Below, piece after piece: positions 33,425-42,104 of a stretch of 64,000 nt of DNA (its first letter is position 1; each line of letters starts with the position of its first letter). The stretch comes from UBA11540 sp045536425. Lineage in GTDB: Bacteria; Bacillota; Clostridia; Oscillospirales; Ruminococcaceae. The position numbers and the translations under genes were made by a program. Below the pieces are notes generated by a model. That model saw only the letters and a list, made by a program, of their open reading frames with translations. It did no database searches and had not been told where the DNA came from. The stretch is taken from positions 62,001 through 126,000 of the forward strand of contig JAZSNN010000031.1 of the NCBI GenBank assembly GCA_045536425.1. The letters run 5' to 3'.

Positions 33425-34363
33425 CTAACTTTTCAATGAAATGTGCTTCCTGCCGTGGAACTTATCTAACACATTTATTTCATCAACCTGTTTTGCCACA
33501 TCACTGACTAAGAGGTTAATATAATTCTGTGTTATATCTAAGCTTGAATGACCTAACAGTTTTGAGAGTGACACGACGTTGCCTCCACTCAGAATCCATT
33601 GTTTCGCAAACGTATGTCTATACCTGTGTATTCCTGTTGTCTCTACGCCGCGCTTTTTATTATACTCATAGAGCTTATGATAGCAGGTACTTTTAATCAG
33701 TTGTTGACCAAACACATTGCAAAACAGATAGTCATCATCAGACTTATGCTGTCGATATTTTAAATATTCGGTCAAGATATTGACCATTGTTTGATTAAGT
33801 GGAACGATCAACGGTTTTCTATTTTTAGTCACATTCACATAGACGACGCTGTTATCAAAATCAATATCCTTGACTTTTATGTGCATCAGGCTTCTTTGTC
33901 TCACAGCAGTTGAAAACAAGAAGTTAGTCATAACCCAGCACTGATATTCAGTGAAAGAGCATTTCTTTAAATCGGGCTTCTTAAGCAATAACCTCAGTTC
34001 CTGCTCGTCATACGTTTCTACGTGGGATTTATCGACCTTTATTGACTTCATTTTAAAAGGCTCAATATAGCCCTCATTCATAAGAAAATGCAATGTGGTT
34101 ATCAAATCTCGCAGGTATGAGTTAATACTGACATCATTGTTAAGCGTTGCCTTCAAGTGCAAGACATATCTGTTATATTCATTTTCGTTGAGTCTTTCTA
34201 TTGGCATTTCAGGATCAAAGAACTTGAAAAACTGTGTATAGCTTTGGCGATAATGGTTGATAGTTCCTTGTCTTAAATTACGCTGTCGGCAATACTCCAG
34301 ATACCTATCACACCCCTCTTCAAAAGTAATAGATTTTGTTGCTTTCATTTTCAGTTTGTGCAT
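33425..34363 (-). CDS. Tyrosine recombinase (integrase) of the element
   Basis: 312 residues from the ATG at 34361-34363 (GAGG 9 bp upstream; upstream in-frame starts lack a ribosome site). N-terminal SAM-like core-binding domain (about 12-105). Catalytic set: R155 in TAVRQRS, H246-x-x-R249 in HRYRHTF, H272 in LLGHSS and Y281 in TQNYINL. It lies 153 bp from the right attachment repeat, as expected for the enzyme that integrates the element into the GGGtGRT gene. Confidence 0.92.
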   Translation of the reverse strand: MHKLKMKATKSITFEEGCDRYLEYCRQRNLRQGTINHYRQSYTQFFKFFDPEMPIERLNENEYNRYVLHLKATLNNDVSINSYLRDLITTLHFLMNEGYIEPFKMKSIKVDKSHVETYDEQELRLLLKKPDLKKCSFTEYQCWVMTNFLFSTAVRQRSLMHIKVKDIDFDNSVVYVNVTKNRKPLIVPLNQTMVNILTEYLKYRQHKSDDDYLFCNVFGQQLIKSTCYHKLYEYNKKRGVETTGIHRYRHTFAKQWILSGGNVVSLSKLLGHSSLDITQNYINLLVSDVAKQVDEINVLDKFHGRKHISLKS

Positions 34364-34396
34364 TGTAACATACCTCACTTTTAACATAAAAAATAT

Positions 34397-34434
34397 AGAC
34401 ACATCATCAAAGAAAACTCTAAAATGATGTGTCT
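34397..34434. terminator. Bidirectional terminator between integrase and GGGtGRT gene
   Basis: AGACACATCAT and ATGATGTGTCT (11 bp) around 16 nt, with T-runs on both sides. On the minus strand it would stop GGGtGRT transcription from running into the integrase gene. Confidence 0.65.
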
Positions 34435-34508
34435 AACTTTTTATTTATTGGTTTTTGTAACAGGTCTTTTACAAGTTGCCCAAAAGCTTTAAAAAGCCTT
34501 ATAAATCC

Positions 34509-35510
34509 TTATTTATTAAGTGCTTCGTTTACTGCAACTGCACATGCAACTGTCATACCAACCATGGGGTTGTTACCTGCGCCGATGAGACCCATCATCT
34601 CAACGTGTGCGGGAACGGAAGAGGAACCTGCAAACTGTGCATCGGAGTGCATTCTTCCCATTGTATCGGTCATACCGTAGGAAGCGGGGCCTGCAGCCAT
34701 ATTGTCAGGATGGAGAGTTCTTCCTGTGCCGCCACCGGAAGCAACGGAGAAGTACTTCTTGCCCTGCTCAACACACTCTTTCTTGTATGTGCCTGCAACG
34801 GGGTGCTGGAAGCGTGTGGGGTTGGTGGAGTTACCTGTGATGGAAACGTCAACGCCCTCTTTGTGCATGATAGCAACGCCCTCACGAACGTCGTCTGCAC
34901 CGTAGCAACGAACCTTTGCACGCTCACCGTCGGAGTATGCTGTTTCTTTTACTATCTCAAGCTTGCCTGTGTAGTAGTCAAATTTTGTCTGCACATAGGT
35001 GAAGCCGTTGATTCTGGAGATAATCTGTGCGGCATCCTTACCGAGACCGTTGAGGATAACGCGGAGGGGCTCTTTACGAGCTTTATTAGCACTTCTTGCA
35101 AGACCGATAGCGCCTTCAGCAGCTGCGAAGGACTCGTGACCTGCGAGGAATGCGAAGCACTTTGTCTCATCTCTGAGAAGCATTGCGCCGAGGTTACCGT
35201 GGCCGGTACCAACCTTACGGTCGTCAGCAACGGAGCCGGGGATACAGAAGGACTGGAGTCCGAGGCCTATCTTCTCTGCAGCCTCTGCAGCGGATTTAAC
35301 CTGATCCTTGATAGCGATAGCGCAGCCTACTACATAAGCCCAGCCAGCGTTCTCGAAGCAGATAGGCTGAATACCTTTAACGATATTATAAGCATCAACA
35401 CCTGCTTTATCGCAGATTTCCTTAGCTTCCTCAATGGAGGAAATGCCGTGTTTATTAAGTTCTGCGTTGATTTGGTCTATTCTTCTTTCATAACTTTCAA
35501 ACAAAGCCAT
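34509..35510 (-). CDS. GGGtGRT protein
   Basis: 333 residues from the ATG at 35508-35510 (GGAGG upstream). Contains FSVASGGGTGRTLHPDNMA, the motif that names the family, and KVGTGHGNLGAMLLRDETKCFAFLAGHE. Found in Clostridia next to a NifU-like scaffold, as here (19 bp apart). Its biochemical role is not established; the partner suggests Fe-S metabolism. The last 31 codons are the insertion target of the element, and the reconstructed end encodes the same residues. Confidence 0.9.
   Translation of the reverse strand: MALFESYERRIDQINAELNKHGISSIEEAKEICDKAGVDAYNIVKGIQPICFENAGWAYVVGCAIAIKDQVKSAAEAAEKIGLGLQSFCIPGSVADDRKVGTGHGNLGAMLLRDETKCFAFLAGHESFAAAEGAIGLARSANKARKEPLRVILNGLGKDAAQIISRINGFTYVQTKFDYYTGKLEIVKETAYSDGERAKVRCYGADDVREGVAIMHKEGVDVSITGNSTNPTRFQHPVAGTYKKECVEQGKKYFSVASGGGTGRTLHPDNMAAGPASYGMTDTMGRMHSDAQFAGSSSVPAHVEMMGLIGAGNNPMVGMTVACAVAVNEALNK
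34516..34605. repeat. Right attachment-site repeat (attR-like), 90 bp
   Basis: Direct copy of 17868-17957 with three mismatches, forming the 3' coding end of the intact GGGtGRT gene. Insertion therefore restores the gene. Confidence 0.85.
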
Positions 35511-35529
35511 TGTCAAAATCCTCCTTCAA

Positions 35530-36222
35530 TTATTCTTCACGGGGATCGACGAGCTTTGCAGCGTCATCAACTCTACCGTACTGGCCGCTTGCTTTAACGA
35601 GAGCCTCGTTAGCGTCTGTGCCCTTTTTGATCATGTCCATCATTCTGCCGAGATTAACGAACTTGTAGCCGATAATCTCGTCGTTCTCGTCAACTGCAAC
35701 GTGGGTGATATAGCCCTCTGCGAGTTCGAGGTAACGGGGGCCTTTAACCTTTGTAGCGTAGGTTGTACCTACCTGAGAACGAAGTCCTTTACCGAGGTCC
35801 TCAAGACCAGCGCCAACGGGAAGTCCGTCCTCGGAGAAAGCTGTCTGCGTACGTCCGTAGACGATCTGCAAGAACAGTTCTCTCATTGCTGTATTGATAG
35901 CATCACAAACGAGGTCTGTGTTGAGAGCCTCGAGAATTGTTTTGCCGATGAGAATTTCAGATGCCATTGCTGCAGAATGGGTCATACCCGAGCAGCCGAG
36001 TGTCTCAACGAGTGCTTCCTCGATAACGCCCTCTTTGACGTTGAGCGTGAGCTTACATGCGCCCTGTTGAGGTGCACACCAGCCTACACCGTGAGTAAGA
36101 CCGGAAACTTCTTTGATTTCCTTGACCTGTGTCCATCTTCCCTCTTGAGGAATGGGAGCAGGTCCGTGATATGCGCCTTTTGCGAGAGGGCACATCTTCT
36201 CTACTTCATGCGAATACTTCAT
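35530..36222 (-). CDS. NifU-like iron-sulfur cluster scaffold protein
   Basis: 230 residues; AAAGGAG about 11 bp before the ATG. NifU_N-like region with C49 in WCAPQQGACKL and C76 in TLGCSGMTHSAAMASEIL, cysteines that can hold a nascent cluster. The C-terminal third (RYLELAEGYITHVAVDENDEIIGYKFVNLGRM region) is typical of the GGGtGRT-linked subgroup. First gene of the two-gene operon. Confidence 0.85.
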   Translation of the reverse strand: MKYSHEVEKMCPLAKGAYHGPAPIPQEGRWTQVKEIKEVSGLTHGVGWCAPQQGACKLTLNVKEGVIEEALVETLGCSGMTHSAAMASEILIGKTILEALNTDLVCDAINTAMRELFLQIVYGRTQTAFSEDGLPVGAGLEDLGKGLRSQVGTTYATKVKGPRYLELAEGYITHVAVDENDEIIGYKFVNLGRMMDMIKKGTDANEALVKASGQYGRVDDAAKLVDPREE

Positions 36223-36257
36223 GATAAGTATTACTCCTTTCGAGCTGTTTTATATTA

Positions 36258-36281
36258 TTGTCCGCGTGCAACTGCGGACAA
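36258..36281. promoter_or_regulatory. Inverted repeat in the leader of the Fe-S scaffold operon
   Basis: TTGTCCGC, 8 nt, GCGGACAA. It lies downstream of the predicted start site on the minus strand, so it could be an operator or an RNA hairpin in the leader. Confidence 0.4.
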
Positions 36282-36308
36282 CGCGTCTGCCGTTCACACA
36301 CATAAGAC

Positions 36309-36337
36309 ATTATACTATAAATAGTATAAATTATCAA
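36309..36337 (-). promoter_or_regulatory. Promoter of the Fe-S scaffold/GGGtGRT operon with overlapping palindrome
   Basis: Minus strand TTGATA, 17 bp, TATAAT. The palindrome TTATACTAT-AA-ATAGTATAA (36310-36329) covers the -10 and most of the spacer, a classical repressor position. Confidence 0.6.
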
Positions 36338-36358
36338 GTGTATTTTTTATCTTTTTCA

Positions 36359-36395
36359 CTTTACTATTTTCCTAATGTATGATAAAATAGTAAAG
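36359..36395 (+). promoter_or_regulatory. Promoter of ddl inside a 12-bp inverted repeat
   Basis: TTTACT (36360), 17 bp, TAAAAT (36383). CTTTACTATTTT (36359-36370) and AAAATAGTAAAG (36384-36395) are perfect inverted arms that contain the two promoter boxes. The ACTAT/ATAGT core resembles the palindrome of the divergent promoter. Confidence 0.5.
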
Positions 36396-36440
36396 ATTTG
36401 AATATGTTTATGTATCTGACTATATTTTGAGGGTGCTTTT

Positions 36441-37493
36441 ATGGATAAACTCAGCGTTGGTATTATTTTCGGCAGTAACTCAACCGAATATGAGGTTTCG
36501 CTCGTTTCTGCCTCGTCGGTTATTCGAAACATTGACCGCGAGCGTTTTGACGTCGTTATGATTGGCATTTCCCGCGACGGAAGATGGTTTTCATATTTCG
36601 GCGACGTTGACAGCATTGAAAACGGCAGTTGGATAGATTCTGACAAAAAAGTCCCCGCCTTCATCTCCCCCGACAGCACAAAGAAATGTTTGTTTGAGGT
36701 GAGAAACGGTGAGATAAATGAAGTGAAGCTCGACGTGGTTTTCCCCGTACTGCACGGCAAAAACGGTGAGGACGGAACGGTGCAAGGGCTTTTGGAGCTC
36801 GCTGAAATTCCATACGTTGGCTGTGGTGTTCTTGCGAGTGCGGTTTGTATGGACAAGGAGCTCACCCACATTGTTTTGACACATCACGGCATTCCCAACG
36901 CAAATTGGAAGTGCTTTAGAAAAGAGAATATTGCAGAATTCGAAGAGTTTGCAGATGATGCAGAAAAAACTCTCGGTTATCCGATGTTTGTAAAACCCGC
37001 GAACGCAGGTTCATCGGTTGGCATCTCAAAGGCTAAAACTCGCGAGGAGTTGAAAGCTGCGGTCGAACTCGCTTTCACAGTTGACGAAAAGGCAGTTCTT
37101 GAGGAGTTTATCAGCGGTGTTGAAGTCGAGTGTGCCGTTATGGGAAATCTAAAGCCTACGCCTTCGGTTTTGGGCGAGATTGTTCCCTGCAACGAGTTTT
37201 ACGACTACGAAGCAAAGTATCAGGCGGATTCCGAAACACACATCCCCGCTCGTCTGACTCCCGATATGACAAAGCTCGTTCAGGAAACAGCAGTAAAGGC
37301 GTATTTGGCTCTCGGTTGCAGAGGATTGACAAGAGTGGATTTCTTTGTTAAGGATGACGGCGGTATCGTATTAAACGAGCCAAACACCCTGCCCGGATTC
37401 ACCTCAATCAGTATGTATCCAAAGCTCAGACAGGCTGACGGTACTTCGTATAAAGAGATAATCACACAGCTTATTGAATTTGCACTTGAATAA
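36441..37493 (+). CDS. ddl: D-alanine--D-alanine ligase
   Basis: ATP-grasp ligase that makes D-Ala-D-Ala for peptidoglycan. 350 residues. VGIIFGSNSTEYEVSLVSA (N-domain), PVLHGKNGEDGTVQGLLE, MFVKPANAGSSVGISKAK (ATP loop), LEEFISGVEVECAV and the C-terminal LNEPNTLPGFTSISMYPKL (metal and ligand site) are intact. First gene of a cell-wall/translation operon reaching rsmI. Confidence 0.95.
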   Translation: MDKLSVGIIFGSNSTEYEVSLVSASSVIRNIDRERFDVVMIGISRDGRWFSYFGDVDSIENGSWIDSDKKVPAFISPDSTKKCLFEVRNGEINEVKLDVVFPVLHGKNGEDGTVQGLLELAEIPYVGCGVLASAVCMDKELTHIVLTHHGIPNANWKCFRKENIAEFEEFADDAEKTLGYPMFVKPANAGSSVGISKAKTREELKAAVELAFTVDEKAVLEEFISGVEVECAVMGNLKPTPSVLGEIVPCNEFYDYEAKYQADSETHIPARLTPDMTKLVQETAVKAYLALGCRGLTRVDFFVKDDGGIVLNEPNTLPGFTSISMYPKLRQADGTSYKEIITQLIEFALE

Positions 37494-37517
37494 TTTTTAT
37501 AAGGGGGACCCGCGAAG

Positions 37518-38333
37518 ATGGATAACCGTCCTATCGGCGTTTTCGATTCAGGTCTTGGAGGACTTTCGGTTGTAAAAGAGCTGAGAAAGATTCTCCCAAA
37601 CGAAAATATTGTTTATTTCGGTGACACGGGCAGAGTGCCCTATGGCACAAGAGGAAAGGACACCATTCTACGTTATGCGTCGCAGGACATTGCCTTTCTG
37701 AAAAGTTACGACGTCAAGATGGTGGTTGCCGCTTGTGGTACAGTTAGCTCGACTATCACCGACGATATGATAAAAAGCATCGGTGTTCCCTACACGGGGG
37801 TTGTTATTCCTGCCGCACAGAGCGCGTGTGCTATGAGCGCGACGGGAAGAATCGGTGTTATCGGAACTACCGCTACCATTCGCAGTATGGCTTTTGGCAG
37901 GGCAATTCGCAGTATTCGTCCGAACGCAGTAGTTATCGGCAAAGCGTGTCCGTTGTTTGTTCCGCTCGTTGAAAATGGGCTAATCGAAAATGACAACGAA
38001 ATAACAAAGCTCACCGCAAATATGTATCTTGACAGCATAAAGAAGGAAAACGTTGACACACTCATTCTCGGGTGCACACATTTTCCGATAATATATGACA
38101 TAATCTCCGAGGTTATGGACTACTCGGTGGTTATGGTAGACCCCGGCAAAGCGACCGCGGAACACGTTAAAAAGTATCTCATTCAAAACGGTATGCTCGC
38201 AGACAGCGAAAAGAAGGGCGAAGAACGTTTCTTTGTCAGCGACTCGGTCGAGGATTTCTCGAAAACCGCTTCAATCTTTTTGGGATACAGCGTTAGCGGA
38301 GAGGTCGAGAGCGTGGACATAGAAAGGTTTTAG
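37518..38333 (+). CDS. murI: Glutamate racemase
   Basis: Supplies D-Glu for the wall. 271 residues. IGVFDSGLGGLSVVKEL opens the protein. First catalytic Cys in VVAACGTVSST (an ACGT variant of the usual ACNT), second in ILGCTHFPII. A GGGGG ribosome site lies before the ATG, 24 bp after ddl. The neighbouring ddl gene serves the same pathway. Confidence 0.93.
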   Translation: MDNRPIGVFDSGLGGLSVVKELRKILPNENIVYFGDTGRVPYGTRGKDTILRYASQDIAFLKSYDVKMVVAACGTVSSTITDDMIKSIGVPYTGVVIPAAQSACAMSATGRIGVIGTTATIRSMAFGRAIRSIRPNAVVIGKACPLFVPLVENGLIENDNEITKLTANMYLDSIKKENVDTLILGCTHFPIIYDIISEVMDYSVVMVDPGKATAEHVKKYLIQNGMLADSEKKGEERFFVSDSVEDFSKTASIFLGYSVSGEVESVDIERF

Positions 38334-38335
38334 AA

Positions 38336-38758
38336 ATGAAGAAAAAGGCAACCATCTACATTTTGGGTACCCAGTATGTAGATGATGACAAGGATTTTAT
38401 CGAGCTCACCACCGAGGGTGAGTTTCAAAAAAAAGGCGGCAGCTTCTTTCTCACCTACAGTGAGGACGAGCTTTCGGGCGTTAAGGGCTCGAAAACAACT
38501 ATAAAAATCGACGGAGACAAAAAGGCTGTTATAATGAAAAACGGCAATTCGCACTCCACACTCATCATTGAGCCCGAAAAAAGAAATCTCTGCCGATATG
38601 AAACCGAATATGGCGACATTCTGTTTGGAATAAGCGACTGTGACATCTTCTGTCAGCTTGACGACAACGGCGGAGAGGCAAAGCTTAGATACAGTCTTGA
38701 CGTGAATTCGGGACTAGTGAGCAAAAACGAACTTGATATAAAGGTTAGGTTGAACTAA
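38336..38758 (+). CDS. DUF1934 beta-barrel protein
   Basis: 140 residues, eight-stranded lipocalin-like pattern (IYILGTQYVDDDKDFIELTTEG, then FFLTYSEDELSG). Starts 2 bp after murI and ends 17 bp before argS, a placement typical for this family in Firmicutes (YwiB-like, beside argS). Function unknown. Confidence 0.85.
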   Translation: MKKKATIYILGTQYVDDDKDFIELTTEGEFQKKGGSFFLTYSEDELSGVKGSKTTIKIDGDKKAVIMKNGNSHSTLIIEPEKRNLCRYETEYGDILFGISDCDIFCQLDDNGGEAKLRYSLDVNSGLVSKNELDIKVRLN

Positions 38759-38775
38759 CGAAAGGACGTACTACA

Positions 38776-40455
38776 ATGTTTTTAAAGGCAAAAGCACAGG
38801 TTAGCGACTGTCTTACAGCCGCACTAAAAAAAGCAATGGCAGAGGGTAGACTTCCCGAGGCTGAAATTCCCGATTTTGCAGTTGAGGTTCCTGCCGACAG
38901 CACACACGGAGATTTTGCATCTAACATCGCGATGGTTTCTGCACGCACATTCCGCAAGAGCCCAAAGATGATTGCAGACGCTATTCTCGAGGGATTGTCA
39001 CTCGAGGGTACCTGTCTTTCTCGCTGTGAGGTTGCAGGAGCAGGATTTATCAACTTCTTCCTCGCTGATAGTTGGTATGGCGACAGTGTGAAGGCTGTTC
39101 TCGATCAAAAAGAAAATTTTGGCCGTTCCGATTTTGGAAAAGGCAAAAGATATATTGTTGAATACGTTTCCGCTAACCCAACAGGCCCTATGCACATCGG
39201 TAACGCCCGTGGCGGTGCTATCGGTGACGGACTCGCGTCTGTTCTCGATTGGGCAGGCTTTGAGGTTTGCAGAGAGTTCTACATAAACGATGCGGGAAAC
39301 CAGATTGCAAAGTTTGCGCTTTCTCTCGATCTCAGATATCAGCAGTTGTATGTTGAGGGTGTTGAGATGCCCGAGGACTCCTATCACGGAGAGGATATTG
39401 TAAACCACGCGAAAGCTTTCTCGGAAATTCACGGCGACAAATATATGACCGTCTCCGAGGAAGAGAGAAGAAACGCACTCGTTGAGTTCGCACTTCCGAA
39501 GAATATCGAGGGTCTTGAAAGAGATCTCAAGAAATATCGTATCGTTTACGACAACTGGTTCAAGGAATCTACCCTTCACAACAACGGCGAGGCAAAAAAA
39601 GTCGTTGATATGCTCACCGAGCGCGGATACACCTACGAGCAGGACGGCGCTATTTGGTTCAAGGCTGAGCAGTTTGGTGCGGACAAGGATTTCGTTCTCC
39701 GTCGTTCCAACGGATTTTTCACCTACGTTGTTCCCGACATCGCTTACCACTACAACAAGCTCGTTACAAGAAATTTTGACATTGCTATAGATGTTCTCGG
39801 CGCTGACCATCACGGATACGTTCCGAGACTCAAAGCCGCTTTGCAGGCGCTCGGCATTGACCCCGAGAGGCTAAACGTCGTTTTGATGCAGATGGTGCGC
39901 CTCGTTCGCGGCGGAGAAACAGTAAAGCTCTCCAAGCGTTCCGGAAAGGCTATCACGCTTGTAACGCTTCTCGACGATATCCCGATTGATGCGGCTCGTT
40001 TCTACTTCAACCTCAGAGAAGCAAATTCGCAGTTTGACTTTGACCTCGACCTTGCGGTAGAGCAGTCCTCTCAAAACCCTGTTTATTACGTTCAGTATGC
40101 CCACGCGCGTATCTGCAGTATACTCAAAAACCTCAAAGCAGAGGGCATCAATACCGAGCCTTGTGCTGACAACGCAGGCGAGCTTCTCGTTTGTGATGAG
40201 GAGAAACAGCTCATTCGTCATCTTTCCTTTATGCCCGTACAGATTATCGAGGCGGCAAAGGACTATGACCCCTCGAAGATGACAAGATATGCAACCGAGC
40301 TTGCGACCTTGTTCCACAAGTTCTACAATGCGTGTCGCGTTAAGTGCGACGACGAAAAGCTGATGCAGGCGCGTTTGGCACTCTGTGTTGCAGTTAAAAC
40401 TGCTATACAGAACGTCCTCACCCTTCTCAAGATTGACGCACCCGAAGTTATGTAA
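38776..40455 (+). CDS. argS: Arginyl-tRNA synthetase
   Basis: Class I aminoacyl-tRNA synthetase, 559 residues. N-terminal Add-1 domain, signature NPTGPMHIGNARGG (HIGH-type motif), VKLSKRSGKA in the KMSK position, and an anticodon-binding C-terminal domain starting near VYYVQYAHARI. Ribosome site GAAAGGACG precedes the ATG. Confidence 0.97.
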   Translation: MFLKAKAQVSDCLTAALKKAMAEGRLPEAEIPDFAVEVPADSTHGDFASNIAMVSARTFRKSPKMIADAILEGLSLEGTCLSRCEVAGAGFINFFLADSWYGDSVKAVLDQKENFGRSDFGKGKRYIVEYVSANPTGPMHIGNARGGAIGDGLASVLDWAGFEVCREFYINDAGNQIAKFALSLDLRYQQLYVEGVEMPEDSYHGEDIVNHAKAFSEIHGDKYMTVSEEERRNALVEFALPKNIEGLERDLKKYRIVYDNWFKESTLHNNGEAKKVVDMLTERGYTYEQDGAIWFKAEQFGADKDFVLRRSNGFFTYVVPDIAYHYNKLVTRNFDIAIDVLGADHHGYVPRLKAALQALGIDPERLNVVLMQMVRLVRGGETVKLSKRSGKAITLVTLLDDIPIDAARFYFNLREANSQFDFDLDLAVEQSSQNPVYYVQYAHARICSILKNLKAEGINTEPCADNAGELLVCDEEKQLIRHLSFMPVQIIEAAKDYDPSKMTRYATELATLFHKFYNACRVKCDDEKLMQARLALCVAVKTAIQNVLTLLKIDAPEVM

Positions 40456-40468
40456 GCGGAGTGATTTT

Positions 40469-41176
40469 GTGAGCGAATTTCGTTTCGAGCCGTTGGGCGA
40501 AAAGCTGAATATCTGTGTTTCAAACGAGCATTCCTTTGGTACCGATGCGTTTTTGCTGTCAGCCTTTGCTTCGCCCAAAAAGAGCGACGTTGTGTATGAC
40601 CTCGGCACCGGATGCGGTATCATTCCTGTGCTTTGGTATCGCACTACACCGCCCAAAAAGGTCTTTGCAGTAGATGTTCAGCCACAAGCGATTGAACAGC
40701 TTGAGATCACCGTTAAGGAAAATGCCCTTGAGGGATTTTCCCCTATTTGTGCGGATTTAAAGGAGCTAAAACCCGTTGAACTTGCTGACGTTGTCACCTG
40801 CAACCCTCCCTACAAGGCGACGGGTACTGGAATTGTCAGCGAACTTACGGCAGAGCAGATAGCGCGTCACGAGGTGCTTTGTAACATCTACGACGTGACC
40901 GATGCGGCGGCAAGGCTACTAAAATTTGGCGGAAGGCTCTGCATCTGTCAGCGACCTGAAAGGCTCTGCGATGTCATTTCGGCTATGAAGAAAAGTGGCA
41001 TCGAGCCAAAACGTCTGAGATTTGTTCAAAAAAACTCTGATTCTGCACCTTGGTTATTTTTAATCGAGGGCAAAAAAGGCTCTAAACCGTTTTTGACGGT
41101 GGAAAAGCCGTTTCTCATAAACGAGGGCAGCGAACCCTCTGAGGAAACAAAGAAATTGTATCGTCCGGAGGGATGA
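40469..41176 (+). CDS. tRNA1(Val) (adenine-37-N6)-methyltransferase family protein
   Basis: 235 residues from a GTG at 40469, supported by GCGGAG 7 bp upstream; earlier ATG codons lie inside argS in another frame. Motifs: VYDLGTGCGIIPVL (SAM loop) and VTCNPPYKATGTG (NPPY catalytic motif of N6-adenine methylases). Directly ahead of rsmI, the usual Firmicutes order (YabB-YabC/RsmI). Confidence 0.88.
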   Translation: MSEFRFEPLGEKLNICVSNEHSFGTDAFLLSAFASPKKSDVVYDLGTGCGIIPVLWYRTTPPKKVFAVDVQPQAIEQLEITVKENALEGFSPICADLKELKPVELADVVTCNPPYKATGTGIVSELTAEQIARHEVLCNIYDVTDAAARLLKFGGRLCICQRPERLCDVISAMKKSGIEPKRLRFVQKNSDSAPWLFLIEGKKGSKPFLTVEKPFLINEGSEPSEETKKLYRPEG

Positions 41177-41178
41177 AG

Positions 41179-42012
41179 ATGAGCGGAAAGCTTTTTGTGG
41201 TGGGAACTCCCATTGGAAATCTCGGGGATTTTTCGCCCAGAGCTATTCAAACTCTGCAGGATGTCGATCTTATTGCATCCGAGGACACGAGAGTCACGCT
41301 AAAGCTTTTAAACTATTTTGAAATAAAAAACACACTTGTCAGCTATCACGACCACAACATTCGCGAAAAAGGCGAAGCCATTGTCCGCGAAATTCAAAGC
41401 GGGAAAAACGTCGCTATCGTCACCGACGCGGGTATGCCGTGTATCTCCGACCCCGGAGAAGATTTGGTGAGATTGTGCGCTGAAAACGGGATAGTCGTCG
41501 AGGTTGTCCCCGGTCCGAGTGCTGTTATCTCCGCTCTCGCAGTTTCGGGTCTTATTACCTCTCGTTTCTCATTTGAGGGATTTTTGTCCACTTCGAGAAA
41601 GAGCAGAACCGAGCATCTCGAATCACTTGTAGACTACCCTAACACCCTCATTTTCTATGAAGCACCGCACAAGCTGGTGGCAACGCTAAAGGATTTTCTT
41701 GAATATTTCGGCGACAGAAAAATTTCCCTTGCACGAGAACTCACAAAGATTCACGAAGAGGTTTTTCGCACAACAGTTTCCGAGGCTCTTGAATTCTACG
41801 AGCATCACACGCCGAAAGGCGAGTTTGTTTTGGTGCTAGAGGGTGCTCCAAAAGAAGAGCCCGAGGACGTTTTGTCCTTTGAGGATGCGGTAAAGCTCGT
41901 AAACCGTATGGTCGAAAACGGAAAACCGTTGTCACAGGCGGCAAAAGAGGTCGCGCAGGCTACGGGGTACAAGAAAAACGAGCTGTACCAGAGCATAGTT
42001 AAAAACGATTGA
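41179..42012 (+). CDS. rsmI: 16S rRNA (cytidine-1402-2'-O)-methyltransferase
   Basis: 277 residues. The ATG at 41179 has GGAGG 7 bp upstream; an ATG two codons earlier overlaps the ribosome site. VVGTPIGNLGDFSPRA and DAGMPCISDPGEDLVR plus VVPGPSAVISAL are diagnostic of this tetrapyrrole-methylase-fold enzyme. It modifies the same nucleotide as RsmH, encoded at 4258. Confidence 0.95.
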   Translation: MSGKLFVVGTPIGNLGDFSPRAIQTLQDVDLIASEDTRVTLKLLNYFEIKNTLVSYHDHNIREKGEAIVREIQSGKNVAIVTDAGMPCISDPGEDLVRLCAENGIVVEVVPGPSAVISALAVSGLITSRFSFEGFLSTSRKSRTEHLESLVDYPNTLIFYEAPHKLVATLKDFLEYFGDRKISLARELTKIHEEVFRTTVSEALEFYEHHTPKGEFVLVLEGAPKEEPEDVLSFEDAVKLVNRMVENGKPLSQAAKEVAQATGYKKNELYQSIVKND

Positions 42013-42037
42013 CATACAATAAACTAAAGAGTATAAT
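42009..42037 (+). promoter_or_regulatory. Promoter of mgtE
   Basis: TTGACA, 17 bp, TATAAT. The -35 overlaps the rsmI stop codon. The transcript would begin just before the hairpin at 42053. Confidence 0.65.
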
Positions 42038-42052
42038 TTCATTACAATTTAA

Positions 42053-42079
42053 AATAGTTCCGCATTTAGCGGAACTATT
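42053..42079 (+). terminator. Terminator-like hairpin inside the mgtE leader
   Basis: AATAGTTCCGC, ATTTA, GCGGAACTATT (11 bp, perfect), then ATTTTT. It lies after the mgtE promoter and before its coding region, so it may be both the end of the argS-rsmI operon and an attenuator for mgtE. Confidence 0.7.
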
Positions 42080-42104
42080 ATTTTTACCTAGGAGGTGAAA
42101 CCGG

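Larger units (their letters stand above)
17868..34605. mobile_element. Integrative element of about 16.7 kb inserted in the 3' end of the GGGtGRT gene
   Basis: Bounded by 90-bp direct repeats of the GGGtGRT 3' end. A tyrosine recombinase gene (33425-34363) lies beside the right repeat. The interior is clearly more AT-rich than both flanks and carries no housekeeping genes. Contents: PIN-like membrane protein, small helical proteins, winged-helix replication-type protein, DUF669 protein, serine recombinase, XRE repressor, putative non-coding RNA and a zinc-ribbon/SPFH module. No relaxase, type IV secretion or virion genes are seen, so it is closer to a phage satellite or a mobilisable island than to a full conjugative element or prophage. 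Confidence 0.85.

Noticed and set aside
17868..34605. Complete prophage or conjugative element
   Set aside because: No capsid, portal, terminase, tail, relaxase or type IV secretion genes are visible.
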